Position numbers and translations under genes: made by a program | Part shown: positions 24,301 through 35,010 of the stretch, in pieces | Position numbering within the stretch: the stretch's first letter is position 1 | Layout: each line of letters begins with the position of its first letter | Notes under the pieces: generated by a model | Told to the model about the DNA's origin: nothing | Databases searched by the model: none | The model's input: the letters and a program-made list of their open reading frames with translations, nothing else | NCBI GenBank assembly: GCA_028023455.1 | Contig: JAQFVV010006220.1 | Location: forward strand, 10,125,916-10,189,915 | Length of the DNA stretch: 64,000 nt | Source of the DNA: Epiperipatus broadwayi | Lineage: Eukaryota > Onychophora > Udeonychophora > Euonychophora > Peripatidae | Direction: 5' to 3'

Positions 24301-24642
24301 CATCGGAAAAAATCGTTGATTCCCTAGGTATGTTTTGATTTGCGTTACTATAAATATTTTGTCTTGGAGATTTACCAGCTGCTAATAATTGTTCAATATA
24401 TTTTCGTTGACGTAAAAATGAAGGCGAACTCTTTAAGTCAGCAGCTATTTCATTTTGTAAGGTTGGAGACTTGGATGATTCTGAATCTTCTAAAGCAGGG
24501 CTAAACAAATTATTCATGCTTGTGGATCTAATTGGTGGGTTGGGAGGTACTGTTATAAGCTTTATCTTTAAATCTTTAAAATCTTTGATAATTGGAGTCT
24601 CATATAGAGAATTCTGCTCTGTTTGGTCCATAATAATTACAA
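24301..24642 (-). CDS. GAREM: GAREM-like adaptor, upstream exon (proline-rich linker)
   Basis: A minus-strand exon ends at a strong donor (GATG followed by GTAAGT, bases 24300-24295), leaving a phase-1 junction. The frame reads from an ATG at 24629-24631 for about 110 residues: polar, Ser/Pro/Asn rich, with LITVPPNPPIRS, SPALEDSESSKSPTLQ and SFLRQRKYIEQLL. A proline patch of this kind resembles the PPxPPR docking segment of GAREM. An in-frame TAA lies at 24644-24646, so either translation starts at this ATG after a 5' UTR (acceptor at about 24665-24664 after a T-run), or the exon begins at 24642 after the AG at 24644-24643 and continues an upstream exon. The phase-1 exit does not fit the phase-0 terminal exon, so an exon between them is missing from this annotation. 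Confidence 0.55.
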
Positions 24643-25084
24643 CTTATAATTAATTCGCAATATCTACAAAAAAAAATTATGATAAAAACTATATTTTCTG
24701 CTTGAATGTAGATTTGATAACTCAGACGAATCTTTGGACAAAATAATATTTATATAATAATTTATTAATATACTTTTACCATTTTTGTGCCTTTGATTTA
24801 AAGATAGTAATTTATCTATACACATATGGGTTTAACCTTATTTTGAATAGCAAATAGCAATGTTGATTCTCTGTAAAAAAAAAAAAAAAAAGCATTACTT
24901 TTCAAATTAATATACCAATGGGCTTTATTCAAATGGAATTAACATTAATGTTTTATTCCATGGAAAATCTGTAAGATTGAATATTATATTTACTCATGTG
25001 AATATTTAATCATTTCTGTAGAGATTAAAGATATTTTTATAAGACTTAATTATTTTTGAAAAGAAGAAATGGTTATTAAGAAGA

Positions 25085-25712
25085 CTTTGTGTACTGATTT
25101 AGTATGCATTCTTGACCATTTTGAATTCTAAGAACCTCCCAAAACCTCCCCTGACACACCTACATGATATGAGCATTCATTACAAAATCACAATTTACTT
25201 CAATAATTAAAAAAATTTAAATGTAAATTTTGTACAATTATGCTTGATCTAACCATGTGACTAAAACATACAAAGTCACAATTTACATCAATAATTCTAA
25301 AATTAAAGTGCAACTTTTGTACAACTATGCAATCATGACCCTTTGTTACAAAATTACAATTTACATCAATAATTAAAAAATTAAAGCATAAATTTTGTAC
25401 AATTAATTCTTGATATAATCACATGACAAAACATACAAAGTTATAATTTACACCAACAATTCTAAAATTAAAGTGCAAATTTTATACAACTATGCAATCA
25501 TAGCCATTCGTTACAAAGTCGCAATTTACATCAATAATTTAAAATTTAGAGCACAAATTTCATACAATTATGCTCAATCATATGCTCAATCACTGTTGTG
25601 TATTCTAATATAAATTTATATGAATACCAACAAGTTAAGAAAAAACAAGTCAAGAGAAATTAACGATAGTAATAATTAACATTTCTTAAACTTTAAACAA
25701 CATAAACCATAT
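25085..25712 (+). repeat. Dispersed repeat copy 1, left part (interrupted by the LTR element)
   Basis: This stretch is the reverse complement of about 43900-44455. Matching landmarks are GAATTCTAAGAACC and CATTTCTTAAACTTTAAACA against GTTGTTTAAAGTTAATAAATG. It contains five half-units with CAATTTACATCAATAATT or close variants, spaced alternately about 86 and 80 bases, so the full period is about 166. The inverted copy has only three half-units. The repeat resumes at 33905, after the retrotransposon. Confidence 0.75.
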
Positions 25713-27638
25713 TGTAACCGGCCCCTCGACGGCTTCCATGCCGAAAGCACATTAAAGTCACTCCTATGAATCTGCTGTGTTCTTGCGTCTGGTGGGTTAC
25801 ATAATGTTCGGTGAAGATAATTTTAAATACATATACATGTACGCTTTTATTTATTTATACGTAAATTCGGATCAAATCCAAGTAGTAGGCGCCAGGAGAA
25901 CTTTACAAGAGTCCGCCATGTATGTGCATAAGCTCACTCAACTATATCACAAAACATGCCCATGCATCACTCCAGTCGGAAGCAGGAAACGAACACAGCC
26001 AATATCCCCTTTCAAATTATATCGCATATGTGACCTTTCAATCGCGATCAATCAGACTTATCGTATTAGGGCCCGCCCTATATCCCACAGAACAAATCAA
26101 TCAAAGCTTAATATTAATCTAAGAAAGGTATGATAATATAACATAAGTTTAATCAAATCCCAACACCAAAAATATCAAATGCATTCATTCATAATAAAAA
26201 CACATTGGATCACTCCAACACTCATTCCCTATCATATAAATGTGAGTTGAAATTCCAATCAATCAATAACAAAATGCTAATTAAATAAAGGGTTTATTTG
26301 AATCTATTTAATAACAATTTTATGCCGGTATATGACTGGCAAGCCGAGATAAATTAACCATAGAATTAAATGAGACTTCGCACATATATTAAAGGATGTT
26401 TATTTGTAGACAAACTTATTCCGGTTAAGTTCTTTAATCATTCATTTATGGTCGCGAGTCATTTTATCATTTAGCTAAATGTTTTTCACTAGTTATTGTT
26501 TTTAAAGTTTATCTACTCTGGTGCATAAGTGAGTATGATTAATTTAAAGATAGCTACCTGTGGAACGTAGACAGCCGGTAAGAAGGATCCTGAGCGATGA
26601 TTTCTTCTTTAACTAAGCATTCTGGCAATTTGCGAGGTCTCAGAAGCATGTGTGGTCCTTAGGTGAAGTTTCTCCGGTGTTACGAGCATCCTAGGGGCAA
26701 TCAGCTGAATGGAGCGTGGAGGTCTGGCGGTCAAGCCGTGAATTTTAGGTTCAGCAACGCATCTCCGTTATACTATTATACGAAAGTTAGATCTTATTTC
26801 TACTGGTAAAAAGAAAACTTTCTTTACCAAATCAGCAACTTAATTATTCCAAGCACATCGGTGATTCTGCTAATAATTTTTTCCTTTTGCAATTTTTACC
26901 TTGTAATTTCTCTCTTCTCACACCTTGAATTTTTTCATCCAATCTCCCCCTTGCACCTGTGAGTCCCTTCATCCAATAGGTCCATCGAGTATTAACTTAA
27001 TTCAGCGATTTCTGGGATTGTTTGCACCACTTTGGAATTTAACTCAATTTGGCCATTTTTCAGGCATTGTTTAGCTGGAGACAGAAGTCTGGGTTGTACA
27101 ATAGCAGTGTACACTTTTTCTCACTTGTTTCTAAATTCGGCTTATTTTATCTAGACCTTACTGACATATATCTGGCTTATTGTTTCATTTTTACTAATTT
27201 TACATTTACTAATTCCCCCCCCCCATTGAAAATAATTTTAGATCGCTTGGAATTTCAGAACATGTTGCAACTTAATCAATTCATTTTCTCTTTATGTTCA
27301 AACATGATTTAAATGACTTAATAAAATGTCAAACCTGTGTTCAATCATTCATCTTTCTTTTTTAAAAAAAAAACAAACTTACAACTAATGATTACATATT
27401 TATTCTCAAAAACAACAAAATAACAAGAAAAACTCTTTTACTCTTATTTCAATAAATTTGACAGGTACTCTTATATAACTGCGATCGTGTTCTAGAAACG
27501 GGTGTTTCTCGTTCATTATTAAAGCAAAACCTTTTTTTTAAAAGTTTTGTACCTGTCATTCATTTCGTCAATTTCATATATATTTAATCTAACATCATAT
27601 GCCTGGATTCAAATCCCATGTAACGCTATTCCGTTACA
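25713..27638 (-). repeat. LTR (3' LTR relative to coding strand)
   Basis: 1926 bases, TGTAAC...GTTACA. Over roughly the first 395 bases I counted 14 mismatches to the other LTR, about 3.5%. A C-run (10 C) near 27220 differs in length between LTRs. A frame of about 118 codons near the left end is present in both LTRs and shows no known domain; I do not call it a gene. Confidence 0.95.
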
Positions 27639-27651
27639 TATCTCCCCGCCC
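27639..27651 (-). promoter_or_regulatory. Polypurine tract
   Basis: On the minus strand GGGCGGGGAGATA lies immediately before the 3' LTR, the expected place for plus-strand DNA priming. Confidence 0.65.
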
Positions 27652-27703
27652 GGTGTAGAGTAAAATCCGAGGTTGCGGATTTTAGCTCTGAGAAGGAGCC
27701 AAG

Positions 27704-30487
27704 TTATTCGGCCCTCTTCAGTGCCCTTGCATTGAAAGTCCCCTTAATCACCTTTCCTCGTGCCAGTACAAAGGCATTATTCCTGTATGCCCTGATGATC
27801 TCGTATGGGCCATCGTAGAGGTCAAGGAATTTCTTAAATATGTTCTGTTCTGGCCGGCTGACCGGATTTGATCTTACCATAACTCTGTCTCCCACAGTGA
27901 ATGCGTTTTGGATTGGCCTATCGGTCTGCCTCCGCTTTTCCCCCATATGTTCTAATCTCCGTAATGCTACCTGGTTATCATGTTTTCGGTCCAATCTCCC
28001 GGTCCGGATCGCAGGTCTATCATCGTAAGGATACGGTATCAGTCGTCCGTAATGAAGTCGACTTGGTTCAAGCCCAGTGGACTCATTTTTTGAGGTATTG
28101 ATCATATCAACGATCCGGGGAATTTCCCGAACCCATTTCCGATGATCTCCCGCAGTGAACACATGGAATAGCCGCCCCAACTCACGCATCACCCACTCGC
28201 ATGGGTTGCTTTGAGGATTCCGGATAGACGTCATATGATGTTTGACCCCAATTCGGTTCACCCATTGCCTCCACATCCTTGATACAAAGGGCGTACCATG
28301 ATCTGATAAAATGCACTTAGGTTTCCCGATGATGGGGAACTGTTTGGTTTCCAACAGTTTGATGGTCTGGTTCGCATTTGCCCGGGCCATAGGGTACGCC
28401 GCGACTATTTTGGAGCACAAATCATAAGTAACCAGTAAATATCTCTTCCCCCCAAACATTGGCAATGGGCCGTAGTAATCAATAGCCAAAGTGTGGTTTG
28501 GCTCCTGGACGATAATCGGTATCTGCGATCCTTCATTTGATCAGTTTAATGGTTTTGTCCTTGCACAGACCTCACACTTCCGGAGTCTTCTGGCAATGTC
28601 TTGGGACATCCCTGGCCAATAAAACCAACTACTAAGGTACCCCTCAGTCTTGCTGGTTCCGTAATGGCCACGTTCCTGATGTGTCTTATCCACCAGTTGA
28701 TCCCGCATTTCCTTCGGTATTGCGATACGGGTTTGTTTTCCATTCCCAGTTTTCCTTTGAACTATCCCTTCCAGAATAATGCATCGGTCCCAATACTTCC
28801 ATAACTGACCCCCAGTCTCTTCCTTTTTTTGACCTGCCCCCACATTTCGCTTCCTTTCACGTATGTATCGGATTATTTGTTGACACTCTTCATCCCCTTC
28901 CTGGCCCCTCCGAATGTTGTTCGCACTAAACTCACCCTCTTTGCTTCGCCGGGTAGTGGTGGTAATGTACACGAATTCCTCAGCCTCAACATTTGGCTGT
29001 TGTCCCACAGGGTAACGGCTCAGTGCGTCCGCAACCACGTTATCCTTCCCTTTGCAATATTCCACTTCGTACTGGAACTCCTGCAGGGCTAGGCTCCACC
29101 TCTCTAATCTATTGTTTGTCAAAAAACTTTTATTAAGGAATTCGAGGCTCCGATGGTCGGTGATTACTTTCACTTTGGATCCGACCAGGTATTGTCTGAA
29201 TTTTTTGAAGGCCCATACTATGGCGAGGACTTCCCGTTCTGTGACCATGTATCTCCGTTCGGGGTCCTTCAGTAGTCAGCTGATGAAGGTCAACACCCTT
29301 TGTTCACCCTCCAGTCCCCTTTGGTACAAAGTTACTCCTAGTCCGATGTCGCTACTGTCGGTCTGTACCCAAAAGGTCTGGTCAAAGTCTGGGTATGCTA
29401 ACATGGTCTGTTTTAAAAATCCTTCCTTCACCCTCTGGAAGCTCCATTCTCTTTTCTCATCCCATACCCACACTTGCTCCTTTCTTAATAATTGTAGTAG
29501 GGGTTCCATATCGTGGGAGAAGTTTTCATAAAATTTGTTGTAGAACGTGCACATTCCGAGGAATGCTTTAATATCTTTTCTCTTTTTTGGAACTGGGAAT
29601 TCTTGGATGGCCTGAATCTTCTCGGGGTTAGGCCGTATCCCATCCTGGCTTATGATGTGTCCCAAGAACTTAACTTCCTGGGTCACAAAGTGGCTTTTCT
29701 TTAGGTTTATTTTTATCCCCTTCTGTTCGCATTCATGGAGCAACATTTCTAAGTGCTGACAATGCTCCTCTATGTCTCCAGATGCTATAATGATATCATC
29801 TACATACATGGTGACAAATTTCTTGACTTCATCTGATAGGGTTTGGTCCATGCACTGCACTAAGCCTGCACCACTATTCCTTAATCCGAAAGGCACGCGG
29901 TTGAACTGGTATGCCCATCCGTTATATTTGAATGCAGTGTATTTCCGATCATCCGGATGGAGGCTCATTTGCCAGTAACTATTTGTCAAATCCACAGTGG
30001 AAAAAATTCTCCTGTTCTGAAATCTAGTCATCAGTTCGCTCATGATGGGTGGAGCGTTTGTATCCGGAATTGTCACCTTGTTCAGCTGCCTAGCATCGAG
30101 GCACAATCGTATCGATCCATCACCCTTTTTTACGGCTAAGATGGGGTTGTTGTATGGTGAAGTACACTTTGAAATAACCCCCCACTCTACCATCTGCTCC
30201 AGCTGAGTTTCGATCTCCTTCCGGTATTGGAAAGGTATTGGATACGCCCTCATTTGATATGGGTTGCTGGTGTTCAGCCGGATTCGGTGTTCGTACCCAT
30301 TGATTACTCCCGGCTTGTCTGAGAAAACACTGTCGTAGGTCTCCAGTATTCCTTGAATCTTCTCTCTTTGCCCTTTACTTGGTCCGGTCATTTCATCAAC
30401 TCTTTTCTCGATCACCCCCTTTACCATGATGCACTGCAGTTTCTTCTGCCCTTCTGGCTCTCCATTCATGGTTCCCCCAAAGGGCAC
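27704..30487 (-). CDS. pol: Gypsy pol: reverse transcriptase, RNase H, integrase (two in-frame TGA)
   Basis: One minus-strand frame runs from about 30487 to the stop at 27704-27706. Only TGA codons at 29276-29278 and 28541-28543 interrupt it. RT landmarks are VDLTNSYWQMSLHPDD, FGLRNSGAGL and the catalytic YVDD (29795-29806). RNase H has TDSSDIGLG, TEREVLAIVWA, ITDHRSLEFL and ADALSR. Integrase has an HHCC zinc finger (HQERGHYG ... CEVCARTKP), the first catalytic D in AIDYYGPL, the second in LSDHGTPF and the glutamate in NPQSNPCEW about 35 residues later. The first TGA stands where the sequence ISxLLKDPERRY would read through, and CGA to TGA would explain both. The proteins would copy element RNA and insert the cDNA. 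As it stands, full-length pol cannot be made without readthrough. Confidence 0.93.
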
Positions 30488-30960
30488 GGTGACTCTCCCA
30501 ATTCTTGCTTTCCGGTCCCGTAATTGATGCTACATTTTGCCATCCTCATGAAGTCGGACCCTAACACCAAGTCGTGTATCAGCCCCTCAAGTATTAACAC
30601 AATCTGGGTGAATTCCTGCCCTGCGATCACTATATTCGCCCACACCTGTTTGGTCTGTATCTTTGCTCTTTTCCCATTGGCCAGTATGATCTGGGTCCCT
30701 TTCAACGGTAGGATTTTCATTTCTGTTGGCCCTTGGGCAATCCTGTCGAAGGTTTCCTGAGCCATTACAGACACCTGACTTCCTGTATCCAGCAGTGCCC
30801 TTGCATGCACCCCTTGGATTGATACCTCGATCTTTGGGCACTCTTGTTTTCCCCGAGGTCCTTCCCCCCTTTCATCTTGTGTTATATTAGCTATCCTAAT
30901 TTCCTCATTCCCTTCTTTGACAAAGTATTCATCATTTTCGGCCGCATCCAACACCTCCAA
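30466..30960 (-). CDS. Gypsy protease region
   Basis: This frame is in -1 phase relative to the end of gag. The aspartic protease active site reads ALLDTGSQVSVM (DTGS at 30778-30789), followed by the flap-like KGTQIILANGKRAKI and the late LVLGSDFM block. It ends at TGA 30466-30468 in a different frame from RT. The RT frame immediately before is readable as RIGRVTVPFGG, so a single-base indel near 30500 probably separates protease from RT rather than a natural boundary. Confidence 0.88.
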   Translation of the reverse strand: MEVLDAAENDEYFVKEGNEEIRIANITQDERGEGPRGKQECPKIEVSIQGVHARALLDTGSQVSVMAQETFDRIAQGPTEMKILPLKGTQIILANGKRAKIQTKQVWANIVIAGQEFTQIVLILEGLIHDLVLGSDFMRMAKCSINYGTGKQELGESPCPLGEP

Positions 30961-30968
30961 TACTCGTT

Positions 30969-31409
30969 TTATTTCAGTTTCCCCTCAATAATTCGTCTGA
31001 TCTCCCTGGGCAGGTTGTGCCCTGCTATCCTAATTTTCCGCTCTTCCGGTACTTGGTATTCGTTTATTTTTCTTAATCTCACCATCTGTCGCTGTATGAA
31101 AGTACTGTACGTCTCATCCTCATCCCTTTTGCTTTGTTCGATTGCCCACTTTTCCCTTTCTTGTTAGGCTAGTCCCCAATATCTTCCCATTATGGCTCTT
31201 TGGTATTCTTTGAATGTTTCCGGTTTCTCTTTCATCGCCTCCCACCATTCCATTGCTTCCCCTTGGATGTGGCTGCATGCAATTGCTATCTTCGATTCTT
31301 CACTAAACTGCCCACATGAGAACAACCTCTTCAGACTTTCCACATGTTGACATGGGCTTTCGTCTCCCTTCCCTTCGAACTGTTCAAGTTTAATCCACTT
31401 TCCCTCCAT
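30969..31409 (-). CDS. gag: Gypsy gag-like region (one in-frame stop)
   Basis: The frame starts at ATG 31407-31409 and ends at TAA 30969-30971, overlapping the protease frame, with one in-frame TAA at 31164-31166. HIQGEAMEWWEAMKE with EYQRAIMGRYW is the recognisable retrotransposon-gag core. Downstream, ETYSTFIQRQMVRLRKI and RIAGHNLPREIRRII fit the C-terminal half of such domains. No CCHC zinc knuckle is present. At about 147 codons it is short for gag; part may be missing or unrecognised in the ~560 bases up to the LTR. Confidence 0.75.
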
Positions 31410-31946
31410 TCTGTTTGATGCCCACTTTGTAATTAATTATAGTAATCCGCAGCTCGTTACCTACTACTCCGCGGGTCCCACTGACTGTGTTATCCTATCC
31501 TCTGATGCTCCTTGCCCTTCAAGATTCCCACAGCTCCTGTCATTCCTCTAATTTGGTTTCTATCGCTCATACTATCCCAGGTCCCTCTGTTCCCTCCATT
31601 TCTATTCAGCAGCGATCGATTATATGTGTGGCTATATCTATTATACGGTTATATGCGTCTTTATATATATATACGCTATGTTGACTTCTTTCTTTAGCCC
31701 CCTTTTCTTTTTAAGTAAAACACAAAACTCCTAACAAGTTCGCAGTTACAGTACTTCCTTTGTGCGAGAATATAAATACGTCTTTTAACGATGTATTTTT
31801 TTTTATATATATATATGTAACTTTGAGCCTTATTTACCACCGCTACACGTAGTTTCTTCACGGGGTTTCTTTATTTAAATTTGCTTTCGTTGTTAGAAAC
31901 ATCAGCTGTATCCACGTCGGTCCAACCACTTGAAACAATAGTTTCG

Positions 31947-31964
31947 GGCCATGTTGACGCGCCA
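31947..31964 (-). promoter_or_regulatory. Primer-binding site candidate
   Basis: Two bases inside the right LTR, the minus strand reads TGGCGCGTCAACATGGCC. A TGG start complements a tRNA CCA end. I could not assign the tRNA. Confidence 0.5.
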
Positions 31965-31966
31965 AA

Positions 31967-33904
31967 TGTAACCAGCCCCTCGACGGCTTCCGTGCCGAAA
32001 GCACATTAAAGTCACTCCTATGAATCTGCTGTGTTCTTGCGTCTGGGGGGTTACATAATGTTCGATGAAGATAATTTCAAACACATATACACGTACGCTT
32101 TTATTTATTTATACGTAAATTCAGATCGAATCCAAGTAGTAGGTGCCAGGAGAACTTTACAAGAGTCCGCCACGTATGTGCATAAGCTCACTCAACTATA
32201 TCACAAAACATGCCCGTGCATCACTCCAGTCGGAAGAAGGAAACGAACACAGCCAATATCCCCTTTCAAATTATATCGCATATGTGACCTTTCAATCGCG
32301 ATCAATCAGACTTATCGTATTAGGGCCTGCCCTATATCCCACAGAACAAATCAATCAAAGCTTAATATTAATCTAAGAAAGGTATGATAATATAACATAA
32401 GTTTAATCAAATCCCAACACCAAAAATATCAAATTCATTCATTCATAACAAAAACACATTGGATCACTCCAACACTCATTCCCTATCATATAAATGTGAG
32501 TTGAAATTCCAATCAATCAATAACAAAATGCTAATTAAATAAATGGTTTATTTGAATCTATTTAATAACAATTTTATGCCGGTATATGACTGGCAAGCCG
32601 AGATAAATTAACCATAGAATTAAATGAGACTTCGCACATATATTAAAGGATGTTTATTTGTAGACAAACTTATTCCGGTTAAGTTCTTTAATCATTCATT
32701 TATGGTCGCGAGTCATTTTATCATTTAGCTAAATGTTTTTCACTAGTTATTGTTTTTAAAGTTTATCTACTCTGGTGCATAAGTGAGTACGATTAATTTA
32801 AAGATAGCTACCTGTGGAACATAGACAGCCGGTAAGAAGGATCCTGAGCGATGATTTCTTCTTTAACTAAGCATTCTGGCAATTTGCGAGGTCTCAAAAG
32901 CGTGCGTGGTCCTTAGGTGAAGTTTCTCTGGTGTTACGAGCATCCTAGGGGCAATCAGCTGAACGGAGCGCGGAGGTCCGGCGGTCAAGCCGTGAATTTT
33001 AGGTTCAGCAATGCATCTCCATTATACTATTATACGAAAGTTAGATCTTATTTCTACTGGTAAAAAGAAAACTTTCTTTACCAAATCAGCAACTTAATTA
33101 TTCCAAGCACATCGGTGATTCTGCTAATAATTTTTTCCTTTCGCAATTTTTACCTTGTAATTTCTCTCTTCTCACACCTTGAATTTTTTCATCCAATCTC
33201 CCCCTTGCACCTGTGAGTCCCTTCATCCAATAGGTCCATCGAGTATTAACTTAATTCAGCGATTTCTGGGATCGTTTGCACCACTTTGGAATTTAACTCA
33301 ATTTGGCCATTTTTCAGGCATTGTTTAGCTGGAGACAGAAGTCTGGGTTGTACAATAGCAGTGTACACTTTTTCTCACTTCTGTTTCTAAATTCGGCTTA
33401 TTTTATTTAGACCTTACCGACATATATCCGGCTTATTGTTTCATTTTTACTAATTTTACATTTACTAATTACCCCCCCCCCCATTGAAAATAATTTTAGA
33501 TCGCTTGGAATTTCAGAACATGTTGCAACTTAATCAATCCATTTTCTCTTTATGTTCAAACATGATTTAAATGACTTAATAAAATGTCAAACCTGTGTTC
33601 AATCATTCATCTTTCTTTTTTAAAAAAAAAACAAAAAAAAAACAACTTACAACTAATGATTACATATTTATTCTCATAAACAACAAAATAACAAGAAAAA
33701 CTTTTACTCTTATTTCAATAAATTTGACAGGTACTCTTATATAACTGCGATCGTGTTCTAAAAACGGGTGTTTCTCGTTCATTATTAAAGCAAAACCTTT
33801 TTTTTTAAAGTTTTGTACCTGTCATTCATTTCGTCAATTTCATATATATTTAATCTAACATCATATGCCTGGATTCAAATCCCATTTAACGCTATTCCGT
33901 TACA
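31967..33904 (-). repeat. LTR (5' LTR relative to coding strand)
   Basis: 1938 bases, TGTAAC...GTTACA, direct repeat of 25713-27638. A-runs and a C-run account for most of the length difference. It should contain the promoter, which I could not place. Confidence 0.95.
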
Positions 33905-34795
33905 ATATATATAAAGCAGAGTTAATATTTTAGTATTTACACACAAGATCAATAAAATTTCTTCTGCTGATTAGTATTTTTCATTTCTATTAACGTTCAT
34001 TATTAATTATGTTTTAACTCAGTCAATATTATTCCTAAATCTAGTTTTTTCATTCTCCATTGTATTAAGCAATTTTTCTTTATCATTTTATTTAATCATT
34101 TTTTCACATTAGTTCTTTATATATACAATGCTATCTTTTTTACAAATATTTTAATGCAACATATGTTTTTAATGTGACATATATTTGCTAGTTTAATTAT
34201 CATTTCACATTTACTTTATCTTTAAGCAATCTATTTTTGCTACTCTCTACTTAAAATACTACTTCTAAATTAAACTTTACTTCTCTTTTGTTTTTATGAA
34301 ATCATTACATATGGCTTCCTATCTTATACATTATTAAACAATAAATCCATATTTTTAACCAAGTACAACAAGCACATGTACAATAATGTAAAATTGATAA
34401 TATTAACCTTATAATTTCAAAAAACTAAAATCTTATTAAAGACGAGTTACATTACAACTTAATAAATCCATATTTTTAGCCAAATACAACATGCACATGT
34501 ACAAATAAGTAATTAGTAGATTTTATTATTTCAAAATACTAAGTAAATATCAATTATATTACAATATATGCCATAAATATATGAAATAAAGCATATTAAT
34601 TTTATAATTAATAGGATTTTTTCTTACCAGAAAAAGCCTAATGTTGCATGCTTGCTTTGTTCCATGTAGTTAGTAAAAAAAAAATAGCATTGTTCACATT
34701 TCATCTCCTGTCATGGTCATTGGATCTACACTTGATCATATGAGGTCTTTATAGGCTCTTGAAACTGATACAAATATATATTTATTTAAATGTAA
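33905..34795 (+). repeat. Dispersed repeat copy 1, right part
   Basis: Continues the repeat interrupted at 25712. Its reverse complement matches 42190-43900, for example ATCAATAAAATTTCTTCTGC against GCAGAAGAGAAGATTTTATT, and GCATGCTTGCTTTGTTCC against AACAAAGCAAGCATAC. The match weakens beyond about 34795, shortly before the transposase remnant that starts at 35011. Confidence 0.75.
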
Positions 34796-35010
34796 GTGAC
34801 TTTTACCATCAACATGTGAATGTGGAAACATGTTTAAAGAAAATAATTACAGATTTAATTATTTCAAAATACTAATGTATTGAAGTAGTTTTAATTATCA
34901 AGGAGAATTTTGCTAGAGTAGGTCCATATTGAAATACATATGCTAGAAAGTAATTCACATGGAAAAGAGGTATTGATTTTTAAATAAGATAAACACTAAC
35001 CTTTTCACTG

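Larger units (their letters stand above)
25713..33904 (-). mobile_element. Ty3/gypsy LTR retrotransposon, full length, 8192 bp
   Basis: Two direct LTRs of about 1.93 kb begin TGTAAC and end GTTACA, and the element is flanked by the 4-bp target duplication ATAT (25709-25712 and 33905-33908). Coding is on the minus strand in the order gag, protease, reverse transcriptase, RNase H, integrase, which is the Ty3/gypsy order. A TGG-starting primer-binding site lies inside the right LTR and a purine tract inside the left LTR. No env or chromodomain was seen. The pol frame is broken only by one frameshift and two TGA codons. It is inserted in an older dispersed repeat whose sequence continues on both sides. 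Confidence 0.95.

Noticed and set aside
25190-25560. CRISPR-like spaced repeats
   Set aside because: Units are degenerate, alternate in spacing, lie within a eukaryotic dispersed repeat, and have no unique spacers.
25777-26133. 118-codon plus-strand frame, repeated at 32031-32387
   Set aside because: It lies in both LTRs, antisense to the element, and shows no domain. It persists because the LTRs are recent copies.
30940-30985. Slippery heptamer for -1 frameshifting at the gag/protease overlap
   Set aside because: The GGGGAAAC string is present but not in the required X XXY YYZ register relative to the gag frame.
27840-31167. Many plus-strand frames of 60-160 codons
   Set aside because: They are antisense shadows of the gypsy gag-pol frame. 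The minus strand carries all the catalytic motifs.
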